DNA of 8,155 nucleotides from MWH-TA3 sp044353905 (GCA_044353905.1 JBILBA010000033.1:1-8155); one strand, 5' to 3'; counted from the first letter of the stretch, positions 1 through 5,927 are shown. Made by a program: numbers and translations. Notes: generated by a model from the letters alone, not told the origin.

Positions 1-408
1 GGCCCGTACGTTGTGGGTCGAGAGAAAGTGCGTGAGTTCGCTCGAGCCGTTTTTGCGACCAACCCCATCTATCTGGACGCCACCGCTGCGCGCGCGGCCG
101 GCCATGCTGACGTCGTCGCACCGCCGACCTTTCCCGTTGTCGTTCAAGAACTCACGCTCGCGCAGTTGCTCGCCGAACCCGACGCCAACATCGATTTCTC
201 GCGGGTCGTTCAAGGCGACCAGCGATTCACCTATTCACGTCCCGTCGTGGCCGGTGACGAACTCACGGCGACGTTGTCGGTCACGAGCGTCAAGACCCTC
301 GGCGGACACTCGATGGTTACCTCTGAAAGCGTGATGACCGATGCGACCGGCGATCACGTCGTCACCGCGATTTCCACGCTGGTCGTCCGAGGAGACGAAT
401 CCGCATGA
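1..408 (+). CDS. HadA-like MaoC-type dehydratase subunit (5' end missing)
   Basis: This is the C-terminal part of a small hot-dog-fold protein of the FAS1_DH / MaoC N-terminal family, the non-catalytic partner (HadA-like) of a two-subunit 3-hydroxyacyl-ACP dehydratase in fatty-acid elongation. The frame is open from the first base (GPYVVGREKVREFARAV). Family members normally have about 15-20 residues before this VGRE motif, so the true start probably lies upstream of the window and the GTG at 13 is not the start. Recognisable family features are the helix after VGREKVREFA, the NPIYLD segment and the VVAPPTFPVV loop, where the APPTF stretch is typical. No catalytic Asp/His pair is seen, as expected for this subunit. 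Its TGA stop lies inside ATGA (405-408), which also holds the ATG of the next gene, so the two are translationally coupled and probably form a heterodimer. Family assignment is firm; the exact substrate is inferred. Confidence 0.85.
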   Translation, partial: GPYVVGREKVREFARAVFATNPIYLDATAARAAGHADVVAPPTFPVVVQELTLAQLLAEPDANIDFSRVVQGDQRFTYSRPVVAGDELTATLSVTSVKTLGGHSMVTSESVMTDATGDHVVTAISTLVVRGDESA

Positions 409-812
409 CATCGGGACTGACCGTCGGTGACGTGGTCACCACAAACACCATCCACCTCGACCGCGGAGCGCTCGTTCGCTATGCGGGAGCGAGTGGCGAC
501 TTCAACCCCATCCACTACCGCGACGACATCGCCCAGTCGGTCGGCCTTCCCGGGGTTCTCGCTCACGGGATGTTGACGATGGGACTCGCAATTCAGCCAG
601 TGCTCGAGTTTCTGGAAACCAAGGGCCGTGTCATCGATTACGGCGTGCGCTTCACGCGTCCCGTACTCGTCGACGCAACCAGTGGCGCGGACGTCACGGT
701 CGAAACGAAGGTCGGATCCGTCATGGACGACGCGGTACGTTTCGACCTCACGGTGACTTTCGGCGGCGAGACCGTTCTCGGTAAAGCCCAGGTTCAGGTC
801 GTTTTTGACTAG
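405..812 (+). CDS. HadB-like MaoC dehydratase, catalytic subunit
   Basis: This 135-residue protein is a single MaoC-like hot-dog domain. It is the likely catalytic half of a 3-hydroxyacyl-ACP (or acyl-CoA) dehydratase, removing water from the 3-hydroxyacyl intermediate. The hydratase signature is clear: GDFNPIH at residues 31-37 supplies the catalytic Asp32 and His37, followed by GLPGVLAHGMLTMGL at 47-61, the usual substrate-helix segment. Length and motif positions match HadB of mycobacteria. The ATG overlaps the stop of the HadA-like gene, and its own TAG (810-812) lies inside the start region of murB. In actinobacteria the hadAB pair commonly sits near secE/nusG/rplKA, as here. Organisms of this group are not known for mycolic acids, so a role in ordinary fatty-acid synthesis is more likely than mycolate elongation; that is inference. 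Confidence 0.88.
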   Translation: MTSGLTVGDVVTTNTIHLDRGALVRYAGASGDFNPIHYRDDIAQSVGLPGVLAHGMLTMGLAIQPVLEFLETKGRVIDYGVRFTRPVLVDATSGADVTVETKVGSVMDDAVRFDLTVTFGGETVLGKAQVQVVFD

Positions 813-1896
813 CACCGCAGAATTCCGCGACCTCACGACTCTGCGGGTCGGGGGATCGATCTCTGATTTCCGCGAGCCCGCAACACGCGCCGATCTGATC
901 GAAACCTTTCGCGACGTCAGTTCGGCACGCGACCCATGGCTGCTTCTCGGCGGCGGATCGAACATCGTGGTGTCGGACGAACCGTTCGACGGAACCGTGA
1001 TTCACGTCACGACACGGGGCATCGACCGTCACACCGACGGCAATCGAGTGCTGGTCACCGCCCAGGCGGGCGAACCCTGGGACGAACTGGTCGAATGGAC
1101 GGTGGCCAACGGACTGGCCGGGCTCGAAGCGCTGAGTGGAATCCCCGGAACCGTCGGGGGCGCGCCGATTCAGAACATCGGCGCGTACGGCGCCGAACTC
1201 GCCGACACCTTTGAGTCGTTGCAGTTCGTTCCGCCAAAACGAGGCGATGTGGTCACACTTCGCCCAGATGCATTGAACTTCGGCTACCGTCAGTCGTCCC
1301 TGAAGAACGGCCTCGATGGTCTCGTCGTGTCCGTGACCTTCGCACTGACACCATCCGAAACCTCGGGCCCGATTCGGTTCGAACAGCTCGCAAACGCACT
1401 CGGCGTTCCGCTGGGGGCGACCGTGGCGCTCGCCGAAATCCGCCGCGCGGTCCTCGAACTGCGCGCGAGCAAGGGAATGGTGATCAGCGACGACCCCGAT
1501 TCGGTCAGCGTCGGATCGTTCTTCACGAATCCGGTCGTGTCCGAGGAACTGTCGCGATCGTTGCCGGCGGACGCCCCGCGTTTCTCGCTTCGAACCGACC
1601 GGGCGCCACTTGTTGTTCCGCTGGGAATCGAACCCGAGTTTGCCGGCTTCGACACTGAGCCGGCTGGGGTGAAACTGAGCGCCGCGTGGCTCATCGAGCG
1701 AGCGGGCATCGCCAAGGGTTTCTCGCTAGCTGGCAGCGAAGCGGCGCTGTCGAGCAAGCACACCCTGGCAATCATCAACCGCGGCAACGCCACGGCGAAC
1801 CAGGTGCTCGAGTTGGCTCGGTTTGTGACAATTCGCGTTCACGACACCTTCGGGGTCATGCTCGAACCCGAACCGACGATGATCGGTTTTGACTAG
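805..1896 (+). CDS. murB: UDP-N-acetylenolpyruvoylglucosamine reductase MurB
   Basis: MurB is the FAD enzyme that uses NADPH to reduce UDP-GlcNAc-enolpyruvate to UDP-MurNAc in the cytoplasm, the second committed step of peptidoglycan synthesis. The 363-residue protein shows the FAD-binding segments LLLGGGSNIVVSD (46-58) and GLEALSGIPGTVGGAPIQNIGAYG (106-129). Expected catalytic residues are Arg162 in YRQS, Ser238 in GSFFTNP (proton donor to the enol intermediate) and Glu354 in LEPEP. The AYG and FGYR segments fit the type I (E. coli-like) subfamily. The start is a TTG at 805 that overlaps the preceding gene by 8 bp. It is the only start codon placed before the conserved LTTLRVGG motif, and no strong Shine-Dalgarno is seen, so translational coupling is likely. 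The TAG stop shares CTAG with the convergent aminotransferase gene. Confidence 0.96.
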   Translation: MTSTAEFRDLTTLRVGGSISDFREPATRADLIETFRDVSSARDPWLLLGGGSNIVVSDEPFDGTVIHVTTRGIDRHTDGNRVLVTAQAGEPWDELVEWTVANGLAGLEALSGIPGTVGGAPIQNIGAYGAELADTFESLQFVPPKRGDVVTLRPDALNFGYRQSSLKNGLDGLVVSVTFALTPSETSGPIRFEQLANALGVPLGATVALAEIRRAVLELRASKGMVISDDPDSVSVGSFFTNPVVSEELSRSLPADAPRFSLRTDRAPLVVPLGIEPEFAGFDTEPAGVKLSAAWLIERAGIAKGFSLAGSEAALSSKHTLAIINRGNATANQVLELARFVTIRVHDTFGVMLEPEPTMIGFD

Positions 1897-3095
1897 GCGA
1901 ACAGTTTCTGTAGTCGCTGGAGTCCCTCGAGCAACTCGTCGTCGCCCAGGGCGTAGGCGAAACGCAGATAGCCGCTCGGACCGAACGCCTCGCCGGGAAC
2001 GACCGCGACTTCGGCGGCCTCGAGAATGTAATCGGCCAGTTGGAGGGTCGAGTCGATTCGTTGACCGCCCCATTCGCGACCCAGCAACGCGGTGACGTCG
2101 GCGTACACGTAAAACGCGCCGCCCGGATTGGGGACGATGAATCCTTCGATCTTGGACAGTTCGGCGACCATCACCTCACGTCGACGAGCGAACGCTTTCT
2201 TCATGTCGTCCACGACTGATTGGTCGCCGTTGAGCGCCGCGATCGCGGCGCGCTGCGAGATGTTGGACACGTTGCTCGAGAGGTGCGACTGCAGGTTGGC
2301 GGCCGCGGCCGTGACATCAGCGGGCGAGACCATCCAGCCGAGACGCCAGCCGGTCATTGCGTACGTCTTTGCGACACCGTTGACGAGAATCGCCTGGTTC
2401 GCCAGTTCCGGGACCGCCTCGAGAATCGACACCGCGTGATCGCCGTCGTAGACCAGGTTTTGGTAAATCTCGTCCGAGATAACCCATAACCCGTTGTCGA
2501 GAGCCCACTGTCCGATCGCCCGGGTCTGTTCCAGGTTGTAGGTCGCACCGGTGGGGTTCGAGGGTGACACGAACAGCAAGACCTTGGTTTTCGGGGTTCG
2601 GGCGGCCTCGAGTTGTTCAACGGTCACGAGGTACTCGGTGTCCGCCCCCGCGAACACGTCGACGGCGACCCCGCCCGCAAGAGCGATTACCTCGGGGTAC
2701 GTCGTCCAGAACGGCGTGGGCACAATGACCTCGTCGCCCTCGTCGAGTAGCGCCTGGAATGCTTGATAGACCGCCTGCTTGCCACCGTTCGTGACGATGA
2801 CCTGGGAGGGCGAAACGGCAATACCAGAATCGCGGCGGGTTTTCTGAGCAATCGCTTCGCGCAATTCGGGTAACCCAGCGGCCGGTGTGTACCGGTGGTT
2901 CTTGGGGTCGATGACGGCGGCGACCGCCGCCTCGACGATGTGTTCGGGGGTGGCGAAGTCGGGCTCGCCCGCGCCATACGAAATGATGGGGCGGCCTTCG
3001 GCCTTGAGGGCCTTGGCTTTCGCATCGACCTTCAAGGTCGCGCTTTCGGCGATTGCGCCAACGCGCGTGGATACTCGTTTTTTCGGTTCAGTCAC
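1893..3095 (-). CDS. Class I PLP-dependent aminotransferase (aspartate aminotransferase-like)
   Basis: This 400-residue cytosolic enzyme is a fold-type I aminotransferase close to subgroup Ib aspartate aminotransferases, which interconvert aspartate/2-oxoglutarate and oxaloacetate/glutamate. Visible landmarks are YGAGEPDF (40-47, substrate loop), YTPAAGLPELR (69-79), Trp130, the SPSNPTG motif with Asn180, Asp208 and Tyr211 in SDEIYQ, the Schiff-base lysine Lys243 in AKTYAMTGWR, Arg251 binding the PLP phosphate, and Arg378 in YLRFAYA, expected to bind the substrate carboxylate. All key residues are present and the length is normal. The start is GTG at 3095 (minus strand). It has no convincing Shine-Dalgarno but has a -10-like TAATCT six bases upstream, so the message may be leaderless. 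It converges on murB with overlapping stops. Exact substrate preference (aspartate, aromatic or branched keto acids) cannot be read from the sequence. Confidence 0.92.
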   Translation of the reverse strand: MTEPKKRVSTRVGAIAESATLKVDAKAKALKAEGRPIISYGAGEPDFATPEHIVEAAVAAVIDPKNHRYTPAAGLPELREAIAQKTRRDSGIAVSPSQVIVTNGGKQAVYQAFQALLDEGDEVIVPTPFWTTYPEVIALAGGVAVDVFAGADTEYLVTVEQLEAARTPKTKVLLFVSPSNPTGATYNLEQTRAIGQWALDNGLWVISDEIYQNLVYDGDHAVSILEAVPELANQAILVNGVAKTYAMTGWRLGWMVSPADVTAAAANLQSHLSSNVSNISQRAAIAALNGDQSVVDDMKKAFARRREVMVAELSKIEGFIVPNPGGAFYVYADVTALLGREWGGQRIDSTLQLADYILEAAEVAVVPGEAFGPSGYLRFAYALGDDELLEGLQRLQKLFA

Positions 3096-3101
3096 GCCAC
3101 C

Positions 3102-3107
3102 AGATTA
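3102..3107 (-). promoter_or_regulatory. Possible -10 box for a leaderless aminotransferase transcript
   Basis: On the minus strand the hexamer TAATCT (TANNNT type) lies 6 nt before the GTG start at 3095. That spacing places transcription initiation at or next to the start codon, the arrangement typical of actinobacterial leaderless mRNAs. The stretch between box and start reads GGTGGC and is too close to the GTG to be a good ribosome binding site. No clear -35 box is seen at 17-18 nt upstream. Confidence 0.45.
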
Positions 3108-3134
3108 GTCTTCATTTAGTGGGATGACCTCGCT

Positions 3135-3163
3135 TTGGAGAATGGGCTTCGCTGGCATACACT
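3135..3163 (+). promoter_or_regulatory. Candidate promoter of the tRNA-Trp/secE/nusG transcription unit
   Basis: TTGGAG (3135-3140) and TACACT (3158-3163) are separated by 17 bp, a plausible housekeeping-sigma promoter; transcription would begin near 3170, about 60 nt before the tRNA. A second, weaker pair is TTGACT (3163-3168) with ATGCTT (3185-3190), spacer 16. Between the boxes of the second pair lies the dyad TTTGG-TG-CCAAA (3169-3180), with an overlapping alternative TGGTG/CACCA (3171-3185). This 137-bp gap (3096-3232) separates the divergent aminotransferase gene from the tRNA and contains no gene. Confidence 0.4.
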
Positions 3164-3232
3164 TGACTTTTGGTGCCAAACACCATGCTTCGTCGTGCCA
3201 TCAGGCAAATGGCGAAGTCGGTGTTCACGCAC

Positions 3233-3305
3233 AGGGCGGTGGCTCAATTGGTAGAGCAGCGGTCTCCAAAACCGCAGGTTGCAGGTTCGAGTCCTGTCCG
3301 CCCTG
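3233..3305 (+). tRNA. tRNA-Trp (anticodon CCA)
   Basis: The 73-nt cloverleaf folds completely. The acceptor stem is AGGGCGG (3233-3239) with CCGCCCT (3298-3304), and the discriminator base is G3305. The D arm is GCTC/GAGC (3242-3245, 3254-3257) around AATTGGTA. The anticodon stem is GCGGT/ACCGC around the loop CTCCAAA, with anticodon CCA at 3266-3268. The variable loop is AGGTT, and the T arm is GCAGG/CCTGT (one G-U pair) around TTCGAGT. The 3' CCA is not encoded (CGA follows), so it must be added after transcription. Its place just upstream of secE-nusG-rplKA is a widespread bacterial arrangement and implies that it is cut out of a transcript shared with those genes. Confidence 0.97.
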
Positions 3306-3308
3306 CGA

Positions 3309-3326
3309 ATGCCGGGACACCGGCAT
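3309..3326 (+). other. Stem-loop between tRNA-Trp and secE
   Basis: A perfect 7-bp inverted repeat, ATGCCGG (3309-3315) and CCGGCAT (3320-3326), surrounds a GACA loop, starting 4 nt after the tRNA discriminator base. There is no T-tract behind it, so a complete intrinsic terminator is unlikely. It could mark the 3' processing site of the tRNA precursor or protect the 5' end of the secE message. The hairpin is seen directly; the function is inference. Confidence 0.55.
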
Positions 3327-3351
3327 CCACATCAAACCGAAAGGCAACACC

Positions 3352-3618
3352 GTGACTGACGAAATCACTCCCGCAGCCGCCGCCGAACGTGGCGAGCGGA
3401 AGAAGAGCATTTTCGGCCGTATTGCTCAGTTCATGCGTGAAGTTGTCATCGAACTCCGCAAGGTCGTCACACCGACCCGCAAGGAACTCGTTACCTACAC
3501 CTCGGTTGTTCTCGTATTCGTCATCATCATGATGACTCTCATCTCGGGTCTTGACGTCGTGATCGGAACCCTGACGGGTTTCGTATTCGGTAACGGCACT
3601 CTCCCGTGGTCCAACTAG
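3352..3618 (+). CDS. secE: Preprotein translocase subunit SecE
   Basis: SecE is the small membrane subunit that clamps SecY in the SecYEG protein-export channel. The 88-residue protein has a polar, basic N-terminus (residues 1-24). It is followed by the amphipathic region FMREVVIELRKVVTPTRKELVTYT (27-50), the conserved SecE element, and one transmembrane segment at about 51-76, so it is the short single-span form usual in Gram-positives. The conserved WPTR-type motif appears as TPTR (40-43). GTG at 3352 is chosen because GAAAGG (3339-3344) sits 7 nt upstream. The frame stays open far upstream, but only because it reads through the tRNA gene. NusG follows 19 nt downstream, forming the standard secE-nusG pair. 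Confidence 0.96.
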   Translation: MTDEITPAAAAERGERKKSIFGRIAQFMREVVIELRKVVTPTRKELVTYTSVVLVFVIIMMTLISGLDVVIGTLTGFVFGNGTLPWSN

Positions 3619-3637
3619 GAATAAAGGATTAATTGAC

Positions 3638-4588
3638 GTGACCGAAAACCATTTTGACGACATTGACCTCTCGGCTGCTGCCGAACAGTCTTCCGAAGAG
3701 GACGAGGCGCAAGAGGGCAACTCGCTTGCCGCAGACACCGACTCAGTAATCCCCGCAGAGGAACTGGCGATGCACGAGGTCACCGACGGCGAGGCCGACA
3801 TCGACTCGACGCTGGAGGCTCTTGCTGACGCGGTTGACCCCGAGGCTGATGCGATTGTCGACGACGCTTTAGACATTGATTCGGCTGCTGAAGCGATCGC
3901 GGCGGATGAAGCGACTCACGACGAAGCCGCTGTCACCGCCGAACACGACGATGTTTCAGAGACGCCGGCCGAACCCGAAGAAGATCCCTACGCGGACTTC
4001 AAAAAGGAACTTCGCCGCAAGCCAGGCAACTGGTACGTCGTCCACTCGTACGCGGGTTACGAGAAGAAGGTCAAGACCAATATTGAGAACCGCGTTCTCG
4101 CGATGAACATGCAGGACGACATCTTTGAGGTCGCCGTCCCGCTCGAGGACATCGTCGACATCAAGAACGGTCAGCGCAAGCTCGTCACGCGCGTCCGCGT
4201 TCCGTCGTATGTTTTGGTTCGCATGAACCTCAACGAAGACTCGTGGTCGACGGTTCGACACACCCCCGGTGTCACGGGATTCGTCGGCAACGCCCACAAC
4301 CCGATTCCCCTATCGCACCAGGATGCGTTCGACATGCTCAAGACGGAAGCACCGATCGAAGGTGCGCGTTCGGCTGGCGGACTCAAGACGGCTGGCAAGC
4401 GCGACATCACGGTGACGACCGACTTCGAGGTCGGCGAAACCGTCGGCATCAAGGAAGGCGCGTTCGCTGGGCTTCAGGGAACAATCCACGAGATTCACCT
4501 CGATTCGGGCAAGCTCTCGATTTTCATCAACGTTTTCGGCCGTGACACGGCCGTTGAGTTCACCTTCAGCCAGGTGGAAAAGCAGTAA
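3638..4588 (+). CDS. nusG: Transcription elongation/antitermination factor NusG
   Basis: NusG binds RNA polymerase and modulates pausing, Rho termination and transcription-translation coupling. The 316-residue protein has a long, highly acidic N-terminal arm (about 1-125, rich in Asp, Glu and Ala, probably disordered). The NGN domain runs from NWYVVHSYAGYEKKVK (131-146) to about 235 and contains the RNA-polymerase-contacting segment VRHTPGVTGFVGN (206-218). A linker follows, then a KOW domain at about 262-313 (VGETVGIKEGAFAGLQGTI). The acidic arm makes it much longer than E. coli NusG (about 180 residues) but is normal for actinobacteria. The usual PGYVLV motif reads PSYVLV at 189-194. Start GTG 3638 has AAAGGA (3623-3628) 9 nt upstream. 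Confidence 0.97.
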   Translation: MTENHFDDIDLSAAAEQSSEEDEAQEGNSLAADTDSVIPAEELAMHEVTDGEADIDSTLEALADAVDPEADAIVDDALDIDSAAEAIAADEATHDEAAVTAEHDDVSETPAEPEEDPYADFKKELRRKPGNWYVVHSYAGYEKKVKTNIENRVLAMNMQDDIFEVAVPLEDIVDIKNGQRKLVTRVRVPSYVLVRMNLNEDSWSTVRHTPGVTGFVGNAHNPIPLSHQDAFDMLKTEAPIEGARSAGGLKTAGKRDITVTTDFEVGETVGIKEGAFAGLQGTIHEIHLDSGKLSIFINVFGRDTAVEFTFSQVEKQ

Positions 4589-4600
4589 TCAGGATTACCA

Positions 4601-4626
4601 CCCGACGCCCAAGGCGCCGGCGTGGG
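4601..4626 (+). promoter_or_regulatory. Upstream stem-loop in the rplK leader
   Basis: In the 78-nt nusG-rplK gap, ACGCC (4605-4609) can pair with GGCGT (4619-4623), and CCC (4601-4603) with GGG (4624-4626), leaving G4604 bulged and a 9-nt loop. There is no T-run after it, so read-through from nusG into rplK is expected. The GGG used here is also part of the GGGAG element of the following L1-site-like motif, so the two structures could be mutually exclusive. This pairing is by eye only. Confidence 0.35.
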
Positions 4627-4653
4627 AGCGCGTGACACCCGTCACGCACGACA
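4624..4653 (+). promoter_or_regulatory. Candidate L1-binding operator in the rplK leader
   Basis: GGGAG (4624-4628) is followed by a perfect 7-bp hairpin, GCGTGAC (4630-4636) / GTCACGC (4641-4647) with loop ACCC, and then by CACGACA (4647-4653). The ribosome binding site AAGGA (4656-4660), 6 nt before the rplK ATG, starts only 3 nt later, so a protein bound here would block translation initiation. The same GGGAG - stem-loop - CACGACA layout recurs before rplA. L1 is a known translational repressor of L11/L1 operons and binds an mRNA mimic of its 23S rRNA site, whose short strand also carries GGGAG. An outer closing stem is not evident here, which lowers confidence. Confidence 0.5.
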
Positions 4654-4666
4654 GTAAGGAAAGAAA

Positions 4667-5095
4667 ATGGCAGCAAAGAAGAAGGTCACCGGCCTCATCA
4701 AGCTCCAGATCCAGGCCGGCGCGGCAAACCCCGCTCCGCCCATCGGTCCGGCTCTTGGTCAGCACGGTGTCAACATCATGGAGTTCTGCACCGCGTACAA
4801 CAACGCAACGCAGGACAAGCGTGGAAACGTTATTCCCGTCGAGATCACGGTGTACGAGGACCGTTCGTTCACGTTCATCCTCAAGACCCCGCCCGCAGCA
4901 GAGCTCATCAAGAAGGCTGCCGGAGTCGCCAAAGGATCGTCGACGCCGCACACGGTCAAGGTCGCGAAGCTGACCAAGGACCAGTTGCGCTCGATTGCCG
5001 AGCAGAAGCAGGTTGACCTCAACGCCAACGACGTCGAGGCCGCCGAGAAGATCATCGCCGGCACCGCCCGCTCTATGGGCATCACGGTCGAATAA
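4667..5095 (+). CDS. rplK: 50S ribosomal protein L11
   Basis: L11 binds 23S rRNA in the GTPase-associated centre, where it supports factor binding and the stringent response and forms part of the thiostrepton site. The 142-residue length is standard. The N-terminal domain shows VTGLIKLQIQAGAANPAPPIGPALGQHGVNIMEFC (7-41) with the proline-rich thiostrepton-contacting loop at 22-28. The C-terminal RNA-binding domain covers about residues 74-142 and includes the TPPAAELIKKAAG segment (74-86). The ATG is preceded by AAGGA at 6 nt. It lies 78 nt after nusG and 69 nt before rplA with no terminator between, so the three are likely co-transcribed. Nothing about the protein is unusual. Confidence 0.98.
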   Translation: MAAKKKVTGLIKLQIQAGAANPAPPIGPALGQHGVNIMEFCTAYNNATQDKRGNVIPVEITVYEDRSFTFILKTPPAAELIKKAAGVAKGSSTPHTVKVAKLTKDQLRSIAEQKQVDLNANDVEAAEKIIAGTARSMGITVE

Positions 5096-5109
5096 CCACA
5101 TTTCCACTA

Positions 5110-5139
5110 GCGGGAGAGCCGCCAGGCTCACGACACCGC
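5110..5139 (+). promoter_or_regulatory. Candidate L1-binding operator in the rplA leader
   Basis: An outer stem GCGG (5110-5113) / CCGC (5136-5139) encloses an asymmetric internal loop, with GA on the 5' side and ACGACA (5130-5135) on the 3' side, and an inner stem GAGCC (5116-5120) / GGCTC (5125-5129) with loop GCCA. Two helices joined by a short 5' and longer 3' loop strand is the topology of the L1-binding site in 23S rRNA and in known L1 operator mRNAs. The GGGAG (5112-5116) and CACGACA (5129-5135) strands are identical to those before rplK. The rplA Shine-Dalgarno (5149-5154) lies 10 nt downstream, so a repressor bound here could limit initiation. Structure is seen; binding by L1 is inferred. 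Confidence 0.6.
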
Positions 5140-5164
5140 GATTCTCTGAAGGAGAAAACACATC

Positions 5165-5854
5165 ATGGCTAAGAAATCCAAGGCGTACAACGCCGCCGTC
5201 GCCCTTCTCGAAGAGGGCAAGTTCTATTCGCCGGTCGAAGCGGTTGACATCGCCAAGCAGACCGGTTCGGCAAAGTTCAACTCGACCGTCGAGGTCGCGC
5301 TGAAGCTCGCCGTCGACCCTCGCAAGTCCGACCAGATGGTTCGTGGAACCGTCATGCTTCCGCACGGCACGGGTAAGACCGCGCGCGTCATCGTCTTTGC
5401 GACGGGTCCCGCGGCCGAGGCCGCTCTCGCCGCCGGAGCCGACGAGGTTGGTGGAGTCGAGCTCATCGACAAGGTCGCCGGTGGTTACACGGCGTTTGAT
5501 GCCGCTGTTTCGACCCCCGAACTCATGGGCCAGGTCGGTCGTCTCGGAAAGGTCCTCGGACCCCGAAACCTCATGCCGAACCCCAAGACCGGAACCGTCA
5601 CACCAGACCCGGCGAAGGCTGTTGCCGAAATCAAGGGTGGAAAGATCGAATTCCGCGTTGACAAGCACTCCAACGTCCACTTCATCGTTGGCAAAGCGTC
5701 GTTCTCGGCCGACCAGCTCGGAGACAACTTCCGCGCTGCTCTCGAAGAAGTTCAGCGCGTGAAGCCGTCATCGGCGAAGGGTCGCTACATCCAGAAAGCG
5801 ACGATTTCGACGACGTTCGGTCCGGGCATCCCGCTCGACGTCAGCGCGCTCTAG
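5165..5854 (+). CDS. rplA: 50S ribosomal protein L1
   Basis: L1 forms the mobile L1 stalk of the large subunit, which helps release deacylated tRNA from the E site; in many bacteria it also represses its own operon. The 229-residue protein is full length. Domain I comes from both termini and the inserted domain II from the middle. Family landmarks are the LMGQVGRLGKVLGPRNLMPNPKTGTV block (119-144) and GGKIEFRVDKHSNVHFIVGK (158-177), the conserved rRNA-contacting region. ATG 5165 has AAGGAG (5149-5154) 10 nt upstream. It is the last gene of the secE-nusG-rplK-rplA run here; a strong hairpin follows its stop, and the next gene is not rplJ. Confidence 0.98.
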   Translation: MAKKSKAYNAAVALLEEGKFYSPVEAVDIAKQTGSAKFNSTVEVALKLAVDPRKSDQMVRGTVMLPHGTGKTARVIVFATGPAAEAALAAGADEVGGVELIDKVAGGYTAFDAAVSTPELMGQVGRLGKVLGPRNLMPNPKTGTVTPDPAKAVAEIKGGKIEFRVDKHSNVHFIVGKASFSADQLGDNFRAALEEVQRVKPSSAKGRYIQKATISTTFGPGIPLDVSAL

Positions 5855-5864
5855 GTTTGAATAG

Positions 5865-5906
5865 CTCGGACGTGTGCCCCGTCTACCGTTGCGGCGCACG
5901 TCCGAG
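5865..5906 (+). terminator. Strong hairpin after rplA, probable terminator without U-tract
   Basis: CTCGGACGTGTGC (5865-5877) pairs with GCGCACGTCCGAG (5894-5906) over 13 bp with a single G-U pair, extendable by C5878-G5893, leaving a loop of about 14 nt. It begins 10 nt after the rplA stop. No T-run follows (GAACAACTAAAACG), so it is not a textbook intrinsic terminator. Actinobacterial terminators often lack the T-run, however, and a stem this stable would also protect the rplKA 3' end from exonucleases. The change to AT-rich DNA right after it supports a unit boundary. Confidence 0.65.
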
Positions 5907-5927
5907 GAACAACTAAAACGAACTGAT

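Noticed and set aside
13..15. GTG at 13 as the true start of the HadA-like gene
   Set aside because: The frame is open to base 1 and the upstream residues (GPYV) continue the family's usual sequence before VGRE, so the start probably lies outside the window.
354..965. Minus-strand open frame of 203 codons across hadB and the murB start
   Set aside because: It overlaps two well-supported genes in antisense and shows no family resemblance.
3124..3351. In-frame N-terminal extension of SecE from an upstream start
   Set aside because: The extension would translate through the tRNA-Trp gene; SecE homology begins after the GTG at 3352, which has its own ribosome binding site.
4630..4647. Terminator between nusG and rplK
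   Set aside because: The 7-bp hairpin has no T-run and lies directly before the rplK ribosome binding site, and its layout recurs before rplA; a translational control site fits better.
4595..5680. Long open frame of 361 codons on the minus strand opposite rplK and rplA
   Set aside because: It lies antisense to two certain ribosomal-protein genes, its product is low-complexity (Asp, Arg, Gly, Leu and Val rich) with no recognisable family, and it spans the rplK-rplA gap. It is a by-product of GC-biased codon use.
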